Positions 20,313 through 29,458 of a stretch of DNA of 64,000 nt are shown here, one piece after another. Origin of the DNA: Alkalimarinus coralli (GTDB lineage Bacteria > Pseudomonadota > Gammaproteobacteria > Pseudomonadales > Oleiphilaceae); assembly GCF_023650515.1 (NCBI RefSeq), contig NZ_CP096016.1, forward strand, positions 50,001 to 114,000. The letters run 5' to 3'. Under the pieces are notes generated by a model. The model worked only from the letters and a program-made list of their open reading frames with translations, had not been told where the DNA came from and made no database searches. The first letter of the stretch is position 1. Each line of letters begins with the position of its first letter. A program made the position numbers and the translations under genes.

Positions 20313-21161
20313 GTGAGTGCAGTAGCAGGTTTGTACATTGTAGCGACCCCTATAGGTAATCTGGATGATATTACCTTGCGAGCAGTTGAGACGCTAAAGA
20401 AGGTGGATTTTGTTGCCGCAGAGGATACACGACACAGTCAAAAGCTAATGAATCACCTCGACGTAACTGCTCGTTTGTTAGCGCTTCATGAGCATAATGA
20501 AAGGGAAAAATCCCAGATGCTTATTGATAAGGTCAAAGATGGGCATGCCATCGCTTTGATTTCAGATGCAGGAACTCCGTTGATTTCTGATCCAGGCTAT
20601 TTTCTCGTTAAACTGGCTCAGGAACAAGGTGTTAAGGTGGTGCCTATTCCTGGGGTGTCTGCTGTTGTAACTGCGTTAAGTGTTTCGGGGTTGCCCTCTG
20701 ATCGCTTTGTTTTTGAAGGGTTTTTGCCTGCCAAGCAAGGTGCTAAGTTAAAGCGTCTTGGTGACTTTTTGTATGAGTCTCGCACGGTTATTTTTTATGA
20801 GTCGCCGCACCGCGTCGCTGATACTCTGGCTGTGATGGGTAAGGTTTTTGGCCTCGAGCGGCATTTGGTTGTCGCGCGCGAGCTGACAAAAACCTTTGAG
20901 ACGATTAAAGGAGGGGCGCTGGGTGAGTTAATAGAGTGGATGGGGGCAGATGCAAATCAGCAAAAGGGGGAGTTTGTCCTGTTGTTAGAGGGCGCGGTTG
21001 ATAGCCCTGATGCATCTGCATTAGATAAGGATAAAATGTTGACGCTGTTGATGGCTGAGTTACCCATTAAAAAGGCAAGCAAAATTGTCTCTGAAATGAC
21101 GGGGGATAACAAAAAAGACCTCTATAAGCGGGCGCTGGAAATTCAAGGTCGTACGGTTTAG
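20313..21161 (+). CDS. rsmI: 16S rRNA (cytidine 1402-2'-O)-methyltransferase
   Basis: A 282-residue SAM-dependent enzyme that methylates C1402 in the ribosomal P site. The family signature is LYIVATPIGNLDDITLRA, followed by AAEDTRHS, SDAGTPLISDPG and FYESPHR. The GTG at 20313 is chosen because it has GGAAGG six bases upstream and gives a normal N-terminus; the frame is open for another 96 bases. It is divergent from lpoA, an arrangement common in gammaproteobacteria, and directly followed by the RNase P RNA gene. Confidence 0.92.
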   Translation: MSAVAGLYIVATPIGNLDDITLRAVETLKKVDFVAAEDTRHSQKLMNHLDVTARLLALHEHNEREKSQMLIDKVKDGHAIALISDAGTPLISDPGYFLVKLAQEQGVKVVPIPGVSAVVTALSVSGLPSDRFVFEGFLPAKQGAKLKRLGDFLYESRTVIFYESPHRVADTLAVMGKVFGLERHLVVARELTKTFETIKGGALGELIEWMGADANQQKGEFVLLLEGAVDSPDASALDKDKMLTLLMAELPIKKASKIVSEMTGDNKKDLYKRALEIQGRTV

Positions 21162-21250
21162 AGTCGCGATCGAAGTGGCAGTGGGTATATGGGCATTTTT
21201 CATTAGAAAAGCGCTTGCCGAACCGAGGGGATCAGGGTATCTTGTCGTTT

Positions 21251-21596
21251 GAGTTCGCCAGGCAGTCGCTGTCTATGCAAATAGATGGAGGAAAGTCCGG
21301 GCTCCAAAGGGTAGAGTGCCAGGTAACGCCTGGGGGGCGAGAGCCTACGGCTAGTGCAGCAGAGAGTATACCGCCTAAGCAGCTTCGGTTGCCGGTAAGG
21401 GTGAAATGGTGCGGTAAGAGCGCACCGCATGGCTGGTAACAGTCCATGGCGATGGTAAACCCCACTCGGAGCAAGACCAAATAGGGATCCTTCGGTGTGA
21501 CCCGCACTGGATCCGGGTAGGTTGCTTGAGGTATGTGGTGACACATATCCCAGATGAATGACTGTCCACGACAGAACCCGGCTTATCGGCGAACTC
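21251..21596 (+). ncRNA. rnpB: RNase P RNA, class A
   Basis: The catalytic RNA that cuts 5' leaders from tRNA precursors. The ends GAGTTCGCC (21251-21259) and GGCGAACTC (21588-21596) form the P1 stem. The universal core GAGGAAAGTCCGGGCTCC near 21289-21306 and GTGCCAGGTAACGCCTGGGGG follow, and CGACAGAACCCGGCTTATCGG closes the P4 pairing near the 3' end. It is about 346 bases long, against 377 in E. coli. T-rich sequence follows. Confidence 0.97.
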
Positions 21597-21923
21597 TTTT
21601 CAATTTTCTTCTCTTTATTTAAAACTCCCTTTTTATTTTTATAGCCAAATATTCTTAAACTTAAAGTGACTTGTTAAGAGTTGTCTTTATCTTTGTGATT
21701 ACCAAAGCTAAATATCTTTATTTTCCCATATTGTTTTTATTGAAAGTGCTAACTGGCGGGCTTTTTCGCTAATTCTTCCTTCTTTATATGCCTATTTTAT
21801 CTTGCATTGTTTTGCTTCAATTCCTATAGTGTGTGAAAGTGGTGAAAAGTGGAAAAAAGTGTATTTTTGTGGTGTTTTTAGAATTTTTCCATCAAAAGCA
21901 GTTTTAATTCGGGAGCGTTAAGC
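21597..21923 (+). other. AT-rich region between rnpB and the dcw cluster
   Basis: About 325 AT-rich bases with no supportable gene. It holds the 3' T-rich end of rnpB and, in its last 100 bases, the MraZ-type box array. Two additional isolated AAAGTG hexamers lie at 21663 and 21743. Confidence 0.6.
21826..21872 (+). promoter_or_regulatory. MraZ-type operator: up to five 7-base boxes with 10-base period
   Basis: The sequence reads ATAGTGT, AAAGTGG, AAAGTGG, AAAGTGT, TTTGTGG at 21826, 21836, 21846, 21856 and 21866, each separated by three bases, so all lie on one DNA face. MraZ proteins bind such arrays of direct repeats upstream of their own gene (TGGGN-type boxes in E. coli, AAAGTG(T/G)-N3 in Mycoplasma). 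The array ends 51 bases before the mraZ start codon and very probably mediates autorepression of the dcw operon. Confidence 0.75.
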
Positions 21924-22364
21924 GTGTTTCAAGGCAGCCAGTCCTTAAATGTGGATGTAAAAGGGCGTGTTGCGGTACCTAGCCGGTATCGTGAACTGCT
22001 TGCTGCTGTCTGTGAGGGGCGCCTTATTGTGACTGCAAACCCTTATGAACGATGCCTGAATATTTACCCGGAACCACAATGGAAAGATGTAAAAGCGAAG
22101 ATTGAGGCGCTACCTAACAGCAATAAAAAAGTTAGGCGACTACAGCGGTTGGTGTTGGGTAATGCGAGTGAGCTTGAGATGGATGGTAATGGTCGATTGC
22201 TTTTGCCGCCGACGCTAAGAGAGTTTGCCAACCTTGATAAAAAAGCCGTGCTCGTAGGTCTGGGAGAGAAGGCTGAGTTATGGAGCGAGCAGAGCTGGAA
22301 TGAAATGTTGGATGAGTCTGATGATGAGCCAATGCCAGAAGAAATGAGTAACTTATCTTTATAA
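21924..22364 (+). CDS. mraZ: Transcriptional regulator MraZ
   Basis: A 146-residue protein with two AbrB-like/SpoVT-AbrB half-domains that assembles into rings and represses the dcw operon. The first DNA-binding motif reads LNVDVKGRVAVPSRYRE (residues 8-24), and the second reads LEMDGNGRLLLPPTLRE in the C-half. It starts at a GTG with the RBS GGGAGCG. It is first in the cluster, directly after the box array it is expected to bind. Confidence 0.95.
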   Translation: MFQGSQSLNVDVKGRVAVPSRYRELLAAVCEGRLIVTANPYERCLNIYPEPQWKDVKAKIEALPNSNKKVRRLQRLVLGNASELEMDGNGRLLLPPTLREFANLDKKAVLVGLGEKAELWSEQSWNEMLDESDDEPMPEEMSNLSL

Positions 22365-22402
22365 CGTTCTAACAACCGATTTATTTGACAACGGATTTAA
22401 TT

Positions 22403-23353
22403 GTGGCAGCAAGCGTAGAAGTTGAAGCAGGCGAGGCTCATCAAACCGTTTTATTGGAGGAGGCGGTTAGCTCTCTGGTTACCGATAAAACGGGCGTATA
22501 CGTTGATGGCACATTTGGCCGTGGTGGGCATAGCCGAAAAATACTAGAAACACTTTTGCCAGATGGGCGGCTGTTGGGCATAGATAAAGATCCGGAGGCG
22601 ATCAGCTCTGCTAAGGCTTTGATGAAAGATGATAGCCGCTTCTCCATATATCATGGGTCTTTTAAAGAACTTAAGGGGGCCATGGGTGAGCAAGGGTGGA
22701 GTGATGTAAGCGGTGTATTGTTGGATTTAGGGGTTTCTTCACCGCAGCTGGATGATGCGTCGAGAGGCTTCAGCTTTCTAAACGATGGCCCACTCGATAT
22801 GAGAATGAACCCGGAAAAAGGGTTGAGCGCGGAGCAGTGGTTGGCAGCTGCAGAAGAGCGAGATATCGCTTTTGCCCTGAAAGAGTATGGTGAAGAGCGC
22901 TTTGCCAAACGAATTGCCAGGGCTATTGTCGAAGCAAGAGCAAAAGGGGTTATCGATACGACGGCAAAGCTGGCAAAAATTGTGGCGGATGCAAACCCCG
23001 CATGGGAGAAAGGAAAAAATCCGGCGACCAGGGCTTTTCAGGGTATTCGTATTCAGATTAACAATGAGCTTGGGGATTTGGAGTCGGTGCTTGAGACGGC
23101 TTCGTCGATACTTAAGCCGGGTGGGCGCTTGGTTGTTATTAGTTTTCACTCCCTTGAAGACCGAATGGTTAAGCGCTTTATGCGGCGTAAAGTAAAAGGC
23201 ATGGAGCCACCGCCAGGCGTGCCCGTTATGCATGACCAGATAGAAAGGCACTTTACGTTGGTTGGAAAAGCAATTAAGCCTTCGAGGCAAGAAGTTGACG
23301 TTAATATTCGATCTCGCAGTGCCGTGATGCGGGTAATGGAGAAGATTGGTTGA
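22403..23353 (+). CDS. rsmH: 16S rRNA (cytosine 1402-N4)-methyltransferase
   Basis: A 316-residue SAM-dependent methyltransferase (MraW) acting on the same nucleotide as RsmI. The typical segments are [23 protein letters not shown] (SAM motif), [21 protein letters not shown], and [16 protein letters not shown]. The GTG at 22403 gives the usual N-terminus; a TTG at 22385 is an alternative. The stop overlaps the start region of ftsL. Confidence 0.95.
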   Translation: MAASVEVEAGEAHQTVLLEEAVSSLVTDKTGVYVDGTFGRGGHSRKILETLLPDGRLLGIDKDPEAISSAKALMKDDSRFSIYHGSFKELKGAMGEQGWSDVSGVLLDLGVSSPQLDDASRGFSFLNDGPLDMRMNPEKGLSAEQWLAAAEERDIAFALKEYGEERFAKRIARAIVEARAKGVIDTTAKLAKIVADANPAWEKGKNPATRAFQGIRIQINNELGDLESVLETASSILKPGGRLVVISFHSLEDRMVKRFMRRKVKGMEPPPGVPVMHDQIERHFTLVGKAIKPSRQEVDVNIRSRSAVMRVMEKIG

Positions 23354-23358
23354 CATCA

Positions 23359-23670
23359 ATGAGGAATTGGTGGCTTTTTCTAAGGGAGGTTTCGGGTGCG
23401 CTGTTGGGAAAGAGTTCTCTAATAACGGTGTTTCTGTGCCTCGTACTGATAGCGAGTGCAGTCGGTGTAATTTTTGCGTCGCACCTCAATCGCCAGTTAT
23501 TTACCGAGCTTGCCCTACTACAAGAGGCTCGAGATGCATACGAGATGGAGTGGAGTCAGTTGTTATTGGAGCAAAGTGCATGGAGTGCGCATGGGCGAGT
23601 TGAGTACTTGGCAACAACAAAGCTGGATATGAAAGTTCCAGAAGCGAAAGATATCGTCGTGATGAAGTGA
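23359..23670 (+). CDS. ftsL: Cell division protein FtsL
   Basis: A 103-residue bitopic membrane protein of the divisome that forms a complex with FtsB and FtsQ. A short cytoplasmic N-terminus precedes one membrane span (about residues 19-38, LITVFLCLVLIASAVGVIF). A periplasmic coiled coil follows (LNRQLFTELALLQEARDAYEMEWSQLLLE in heptads), and then the VEYLATTKLDMKVP end typical of FtsL. A TTG 9 bases upstream is possible. Sequence conservation is low in this family, so position between rsmH and ftsI is important support. Confidence 0.92.
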   Translation: MRNWWLFLREVSGALLGKSSLITVFLCLVLIASAVGVIFASHLNRQLFTELALLQEARDAYEMEWSQLLLEQSAWSAHGRVEYLATTKLDMKVPEAKDIVVMK

Positions 23671-23719
23671 TGCGATGAGTGACAATAAGAATTTAGTATA
23701 GCCCTTCGAGGCATGGGAA

Positions 23720-25495
23720 ATGAGCAGCAGAGCTGATCCAAACCAAGAACAGACTAATAATGAACAGGGTATCGCTATATGGCGATTCTGGTTCGTTGTG
23801 TCTGTCTTTGTGCTTGCCGTGATTGTGCTCTTGTATCGAGCTGTAGAGCTTCAGGTGGTTGACCAGCAATTTTTGAAGGGGCAGGGAGATGCTCGTACCA
23901 TTCGCCATGAGAAAATAGATGCTCACCGGGGAATGATTACTGACAGGTTTGGCGAGCCCTTGGCTGTGAGCACTCCTGTTGAAACTGTTTGGGCTAACCC
24001 TCAGATGATGGATAGCAATGCAGGGGATATGCGTAAGCTAGCTAATGCGCTCAATGTCAGTGAAAGCTGGTTGAACAAAAGGGTTGCCAGGAATAAGGCG
24101 CGCGAGTTTATTTATCTAAAGCGCAAAATTTCTCCAGCCCAGGCCGCGCGTGTGATAGCACTTGATATTCCAGGAGTGTATAGCCGCAGAGAGTATAAGC
24201 GGTTTTATCCCGCGGGTGAGGTTGCCTCTCATGTGGTTGGGTTTACCAATATTGATGAAATGGGGCAAGAAGGCGTTGAGTTGGCATATGATGAGTGGCT
24301 AACCGGGCACCCTGGTAAAAAGCGGGTTTTGAAAGACCGTAGAGGGTCGGTCGTTAAGGATCTTGACCTTGTTAGGGATGCACAGCCTGGCAGGTCGCTG
24401 AGCTTAAGTCTCGATATGAGAGTTCAGTATTTGGCTTATCGGGAGCTTAAGGCGGCAGTTACAGCACACCGTGCGAAAGCAGGGTCAATGGTGATTCTTG
24501 ATGTGGCCACAGGTGAAGTGCTGGCGATGGTTAATCAGCCGTCATATAACCCAAACAATCGCGCAAAACTGTCGACATCCGCTTTGCGCAACCGCGCCAT
24601 TACAGATGTTTTTGAGCCGGGCTCGACAGTCAAGCCGGTAACTATCGCTGCTGCATTAGAGACGGGCAAATACTACCCCGCAACCAAAATAAATACGGCG
24701 CCCGGCTATTTCAGGGTTGGTAGGAAATCGATAAGAGATCATCGGGACTATGGGGTGATTGACTTATCGACCATTATTGCTAAATCGAGCAATGTTGGAA
24801 CCAGCAAGATTGCATTAGACCTGACGGGTGAGGTTGTTTGGGACATGTTTTACCGGCTCGGCTTCGGTCAGGCTACTGGCACAGGTTTTCCTGGAGAGAG
24901 TATTGGGCTGTTGAGAAACCCTGCCAAGTGGAAGCCTATTGAAGTAGCAACAATGTCTTACGGTTATGGTATGAGTGTGAATGCGTTGCAGTTGGCGCAA
25001 ATGTATATGGTGCTAGGCAATGACGGCGCGAAGCCTCCGGTCAGCTTGTTAAAAATTGAAGGTGATGTCACGACAGAAAAGGTAATGGATACAGCGGTTG
25101 CGAAGAATCTCCGCAAAATGCTGAAAAAGGTTGTAGAAAAGGGCGGTACAGGTACGAGGGCGCGCGTGGCAACGTATGATGTTGGTGGCAAGTCTGGCAC
25201 CGTTCACAGTGTTGGTCGCGGTGGATATGAAGATAGCCAGTATAAGGCCTTGTTTGCAGGTGTTGCTCCGGTTGATAAGCCCAGAGTGGCGGCGGTCGTT
25301 GTTATTGACGGCCCTCAGGGTCAGGAATACTACGGCGGTGAAGTTGCCGCACCTATATTTTCTAGAGTGATGTCTGGGGCCATGCGTTTATTGAATGTAA
25401 CGCCGGATAACTTGCCTGTTCTGGCAGGGCAACAACTTGTTCATTCCGAAAAATCTGGTCAAAAGTCAACTGGAAACGGCAGAGAGAAGGGTTGA
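23720..25495 (+). CDS. ftsI: Peptidoglycan transpeptidase FtsI (PBP3)
   Basis: Septum-specific DD-transpeptidase of 591 residues, working with FtsW. It has a cytoplasmic tail, a membrane span at about 22-39, a pedestal domain (RGMITDRFGEPLAVST) and a transpeptidase domain. The active-site motifs are Ser302-Thr-Val-Lys305, Ser356-Ser-Asn, and Lys491-Ser-Gly (KSGT, as in Pseudomonas). The end overlaps the murE start region. Confidence 0.96.
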   Translation: MSSRADPNQEQTNNEQGIAIWRFWFVVSVFVLAVIVLLYRAVELQVVDQQFLKGQGDARTIRHEKIDAHRGMITDRFGEPLAVSTPVETVWANPQMMDSNAGDMRKLANALNVSESWLNKRVARNKAREFIYLKRKISPAQAARVIALDIPGVYSRREYKRFYPAGEVASHVVGFTNIDEMGQEGVELAYDEWLTGHPGKKRVLKDRRGSVVKDLDLVRDAQPGRSLSLSLDMRVQYLAYRELKAAVTAHRAKAGSMVILDVATGEVLAMVNQPSYNPNNRAKLSTSALRNRAITDVFEPGSTVKPVTIAAALETGKYYPATKINTAPGYFRVGRKSIRDHRDYGVIDLSTIIAKSSNVGTSKIALDLTGEVVWDMFYRLGFGQATGTGFPGESIGLLRNPAKWKPIEVATMSYGYGMSVNALQLAQMYMVLGNDGAKPPVSLLKIEGDVTTEKVMDTAVAKNLRKMLKKVVEKGGTGTRARVATYDVGGKSGTVHSVGRGGYEDSQYKALFAGVAPVDKPRVAAVVVIDGPQGQEYYGGEVAAPIFSRVMSGAMRLLNVTPDNLPVLAGQQLVHSEKSGQKSTGNGREKG

Positions 25496-25497
25496 TC

Positions 25498-26997
25498 ATG
25501 ATGGCAATAGAACCTAGAGAACATACTCTCAGTGCACTGTTGAAAGGTATCTGTGTTCTTCCTTCAGTTTTAGATTGTCGTGTTTATGGTATTGCGCTAG
25601 ACAGTCGTAAAGTAAAGAAAGGTGACTTGTTCGTTGCGTTAAAAGGGTTCAACTCTGCCGCTAGAGCTTATGTTCCCCAAGCTATCGCTAATGGTGCGGT
25701 TGCCGTTCTGGTTGAGAGCGATCAAGGCGTAGTCAACATTTGCGAGGATGGAGACTCCGTAGAGCTATTTATTCCAGGTTTGAAAGGGCATGTAGGAAAG
25801 ATAGCGTCACGTTTTTTTGGGTCACCTTCTAAAGCGATGAAGGTTGTTGGTATTACTGGGACGAATGGTAAGACCTCTGTGTCGCAATACCTCGCAGGAG
25901 TGCTGAGCGGTCTTGGAGAAGCAACTGGCGTTATCGGGACGCTTGGATATGGGCCACTTGATGATTTGGAAGTCGCAACACATACGACGCCAGACGTAAT
26001 CAAGGTTCATCAGATTCTGGCGAACTTGAGGGGGCGAGGTATAAGTACAGCTGCAATGGAGGTTTCCTCACACGGCCTGGATCAAGGTCGGGTTGATGAG
26101 GTGAGTTTTGCCGGCGCTGTATTTACAAACTTATCGCGAGACCACCTGGACTATCATGAGTCCATGGAGGCATACGGTAATGCAAAGCGGGCATTGTTTC
26201 AGAAGCCCGGGTTGTCATTTGCTGTCATTAACTTTGATGATGAATATGGTCGCGACCTGGTAAACACGATCTCAGGTGATACGAAAATTATCAGTTACGG
26301 GATTAGCGAGCCTGCGGATATATCGGTAGACCGGGTTCAATATACAAAAAAAGGCATACACGCAGAGCTGTCCGGTCCTTGGGGGACGGTATCAGTCCGT
26401 TGCCAATTACTCGGGGCATTTAATCTAAGTAATGTAATGGCTGTTATAGGCGTTGCTTATGCTATGGGATATGGGATTGACGAAATCTGTCAGGCAGTTG
26501 CTGGACTCTCTCCGGTGACTGGAAGGATGCAGTCGTACTCTGTTGAGGGCCAACCTGGCATTATCGTTGATTATGCACACACACCTGATGCGTTAAAAAA
26601 TGCGCTAAAGGCGGTGAAATTGCACTGCAATGGCAATGTCTGGTGTGTTTTTGGTTGCGGTGGAGAGAGAGACAAGGGTAAGCGCCCCATGATGGCAGCG
26701 ATAGCAGAAAAGTATGCTGACAAGGTGGTGGTTACTGACGATAACCCAAGGGGCGAATCACCCGAAGAGGTAGTGAAAGATATTTTCAGCGGGTTTACTG
26801 AAAAAGAAAACGTTCGCGTTATTCATGACCGGCAAGACGCAATTGAAACTGCGCTAACCGAAGCCTCCGCTAACGATATGGTGTTAGTGGCAGGCAAAGG
26901 ACATGAGGACTACCAGGAAATTGCAGGGCAGCGCCTTTATTTTAGTGATTTGGCGGTAGTTGAGAGCTATTTGGACACAGGGCATCAAAATGATTGA
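25498..26997 (+). CDS. murE: UDP-MurNAc-L-Ala-D-Glu:meso-diaminopimelate ligase
   Basis: Adds the third amino acid to the cytoplasmic peptidoglycan precursor using ATP. The ATP loop is VGITGTNGKTSVSQYLAG, the carbamylated-lysine/HEDY region is present, and the DNPR motif (TDDNPRGESP) is specific for meso-diaminopimelate, predicting A1-gamma peptidoglycan. The ATG at 25498 has GAGAGAAGGG upstream; an ATG follows directly at 25501. murF starts 8 bases before its stop codon ends. Confidence 0.96.
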   Translation: MMAIEPREHTLSALLKGICVLPSVLDCRVYGIALDSRKVKKGDLFVALKGFNSAARAYVPQAIANGAVAVLVESDQGVVNICEDGDSVELFIPGLKGHVGKIASRFFGSPSKAMKVVGITGTNGKTSVSQYLAGVLSGLGEATGVIGTLGYGPLDDLEVATHTTPDVIKVHQILANLRGRGISTAAMEVSSHGLDQGRVDEVSFAGAVFTNLSRDHLDYHESMEAYGNAKRALFQKPGLSFAVINFDDEYGRDLVNTISGDTKIISYGISEPADISVDRVQYTKKGIHAELSGPWGTVSVRCQLLGAFNLSNVMAVIGVAYAMGYGIDEICQAVAGLSPVTGRMQSYSVEGQPGIIVDYAHTPDALKNALKAVKLHCNGNVWCVFGCGGERDKGKRPMMAAIAEKYADKVVVTDDNPRGESPEEVVKDIFSGFTEKENVRVIHDRQDAIETALTEASANDMVLVAGKGHEDYQEIAGQRLYFSDLAVVESYLDTGHQND

Positions 26998-28357
26998 TAT
27001 ATGCTCGCTCTCTACGCTCGCTGAAATCACTTCTGGCCAGTTAGTCGGCAGTGACGCAGAGTTTTGCTCTGTAAGTACAGATACTCGAAGTATAGAGCCA
27101 GGTGATTTATTTGTTGCGCTACAGGGGCCTAATTTTGATGGCAATCGCTATGTGGCTCAAGCAGATGCACAGGGTGCGATAGGGGCGTTGGTCTCTTCAT
27201 GCCAAGAAACAGACCTTCCGCAGGTCAAAGTGTCAGATACATTAACTGCCTTGGGGGCATTGGCGAGGCACAACCGGCAAAAATTTAACGGCAAGCTCGT
27301 TGCTATAACGGGCAGCTGCGGGAAAACATCAGTTAAAGAGATGTTGGCAGACTTGTTAGCTGAAGAGGGCTCGACATTAGCCACTTCTGGTAATTTTAAC
27401 AACCATATTGGTGCCCCGTTGACGTTGCTGCGCATTAGCAGGCAGCACCAGTTTGCAGTTATTGAACTTGGTGCAAGTGCTGTTGGCGAGATCAACTACA
27501 CGGCTTCAATTGCAAAGCCCGATGTGTCGATACTGACCAACGCAGCTTCCGCCCACTTGGAGGGGTTTGGTAGCTACGAGAACATAGTAAAAGCCAAGGG
27601 TGAGATAATCACTGCTTTGGGTAGCGAGAGCGTGGCAGTTTTAAATGCAGATGATGCCGCGTTTGAGTACTGGCTTGATTTAGCAAAACCTAGAAAAGTG
27701 AAGGCGTTCAGTCTGGAAGCGGGCAATCGTCGCGCAGACGTCTGGGCGGAATCTATTGGGTTGCATCCAGATAGTTGCAGTTTTGAGATGTGTTGGAGTG
27801 AGGGGCGTTTGCCTGTGCTGTTGCCGCTTCCTGGTGAACACAATATTTCGAATGCGTTGGCGGCAGCGTGTGCTGCCAATGCGCTAGGCGTTAGTTGGGA
27901 GCAAATTCAGAAGCGCTTGTGCGGATTAAAGGGGGTCAAAGGACGCCTGGAAATATCTGAGTCTGAACTGGGTTATACCGTAATTAATGATACCTACAAT
28001 GCAAACCCTTCTTCAACAAAAGCAGCGCTGGATGTATTGGCTAATGCGAAAGGCTACAGGGTAGCTGTGCTGGGAGATATGGCTGAACTGGGCTCAGACG
28101 CCAGTTTAATGCATACGGAAATTGGACGGTATGCCAGAGAGGGGCGTGCCGACGCAGTATACGCTTATGGTCAGTTTGCAGAGGATATCGCCCGTAGTTA
28201 CGGAGACAAGGCGCAGTTTTTTAAAACGAAACAACTACTTACTGAGGCGTTAATAAAAGAGTTACGGGCGGACGCCACGTACTTGGTAAAAGGTTCGAGA
28301 AGTTCAGCGATGGAAACTGTCGTAGAAAAAATGCTTAAACAAAAGGTGATTGCGTAA
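26990..28357 (+). CDS. murF: UDP-MurNAc-tripeptide:D-Ala-D-Ala ligase
   Basis: A 455-residue Mur ligase that adds D-Ala-D-Ala. The N-terminal substrate domain has the family motif [18 protein letters not shown], the ATP loop is [14 protein letters not shown], and [10 protein letters not shown] is the MurF signature of the C-terminal part. The ATG at 26990 overlaps murE by 8 bases; an upstream in-frame start would overlap murE further and is not conserved. It is coupled to mraY by TAATG. Confidence 0.95.
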   Translation: MIDICSLSTLAEITSGQLVGSDAEFCSVSTDTRSIEPGDLFVALQGPNFDGNRYVAQADAQGAIGALVSSCQETDLPQVKVSDTLTALGALARHNRQKFNGKLVAITGSCGKTSVKEMLADLLAEEGSTLATSGNFNNHIGAPLTLLRISRQHQFAVIELGASAVGEINYTASIAKPDVSILTNAASAHLEGFGSYENIVKAKGEIITALGSESVAVLNADDAAFEYWLDLAKPRKVKAFSLEAGNRRADVWAESIGLHPDSCSFEMCWSEGRLPVLLPLPGEHNISNALAAACAANALGVSWEQIQKRLCGLKGVKGRLEISESELGYTVINDTYNANPSSTKAALDVLANAKGYRVAVLGDMAELGSDASLMHTEIGRYAREGRADAVYAYGQFAEDIARSYGDKAQFFKTKQLLTEALIKELRADATYLVKGSRSSAMETVVEKMLKQKVIA

Positions 28358-29439
28358 TGTTGGTTTGGTTAGCTGATTTTCTATCACAGTATATCAGTGT
28401 GTTTGGCGTTTTTAAGTACCTGACGCTAAGAGGGATTTTTGGGGTTCTTACAGCGCTGACTATTGCGCTTATCGTAGGGCCAGTAATGATCAGAAAACTG
28501 AGCCAGTATCAAATAGGGCAGTCTGTTCGGGATGATGGGCCACAATCACATCTTAGCAAAGCGGGCACGCCGACTATGGGGGGAGCGCTAATCCTTGTCG
28601 CTGTTGCGGTTAGTACGTTGCTTTGGGCAGATCTGAGCAATCGGTATGTGTGGATAACGCTTCTGGTTACCTTATTGTTTGGTGCCATAGGGTGGGTGGA
28701 TGACTATCGAAAAGTGGTAGAGAAAAACTCTCGTGGTTTGCCTGGGAAGTGGAAATATTTTTGGCAGTCTGTTTTTGGAGTGGGGGCTGCGTTCGCACTT
28801 TACAGCACAGCGGAGCTACCGCAGGAAACCACGCTGATCATTCCTGTCTTTAAGGATTTTGCGTTAGAGATGGGGCCTGTGTTCATCTTGTTAAGCTACT
28901 TTGTCATCGTGGGAAGTAGCAACGCTGTAAACCTGACGGATGGTCTGGATGGGCTGGCTATTATGCCAACTGTGATGGTTGCAGGTGCGTTGGCTATTTT
29001 TTGTTACCTCTCAGGTAATGTTCGCTTTGCGGAGTATCTCCATATCCCCTATTTGCCAGGTACTGGAGAGCTTATCATTTTCTGCGGCGCGCTGGTGGGG
29101 GCTGGTTTGGGGTTTCTCTGGTTTAACACATATCCGGCTCAAGTATTTATGGGTGACGTTGGTGCCCTTGCTTTAGGGGCGGCATTAGGCGTAGTCGCAG
29201 TGATTGTGCGGCAGGAAATTGTTCTGTTCATAATGGGTGGCGTATTTGTAATGGAAACGGTATCGGTAATTTTGCAGGTCGGTTCATACAAACTCACCGG
29301 TAGAAGAATTTTTAGAATGGCACCTCTCCACCATCACTTTGAACTAAAGGGATGGCCAGAACCCAGAGTTATCGTGAGGTTTTGGGTAATTACAGTGGTG
29401 TTGGTTTTGATCGGTTTAGCCACACTCAAAGTGCGATAG
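28357..29439 (+). CDS. mraY: Phospho-N-acetylmuramoyl-pentapeptide transferase
   Basis: An integral membrane enzyme of 360 residues that makes lipid I from UDP-MurNAc-pentapeptide and undecaprenyl phosphate. About ten membrane helices are evident. The catalytic motifs are [12 protein letters not shown] (Asp-Asp), [25 protein letters not shown], and the [11 protein letters not shown] histidine motif. Length equals that of E. coli MraY. Confidence 0.97.
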   Translation: MLVWLADFLSQYISVFGVFKYLTLRGIFGVLTALTIALIVGPVMIRKLSQYQIGQSVRDDGPQSHLSKAGTPTMGGALILVAVAVSTLLWADLSNRYVWITLLVTLLFGAIGWVDDYRKVVEKNSRGLPGKWKYFWQSVFGVGAAFALYSTAELPQETTLIIPVFKDFALEMGPVFILLSYFVIVGSSNAVNLTDGLDGLAIMPTVMVAGALAIFCYLSGNVRFAEYLHIPYLPGTGELIIFCGALVGAGLGFLWFNTYPAQVFMGDVGALALGAALGVVAVIVRQEIVLFIMGGVFVMETVSVILQVGSYKLTGRRIFRMAPLHHHFELKGWPEPRVIVRFWVITVVLVLIGLATLKVR

Positions 29440-29458
29440 GCAGCAGTAGGAGTATTTT

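Noticed and set aside
21203-21569. Overlapping open frames on both strands
   Set aside because: They fall within or across the RNase P RNA gene and are its shadows.
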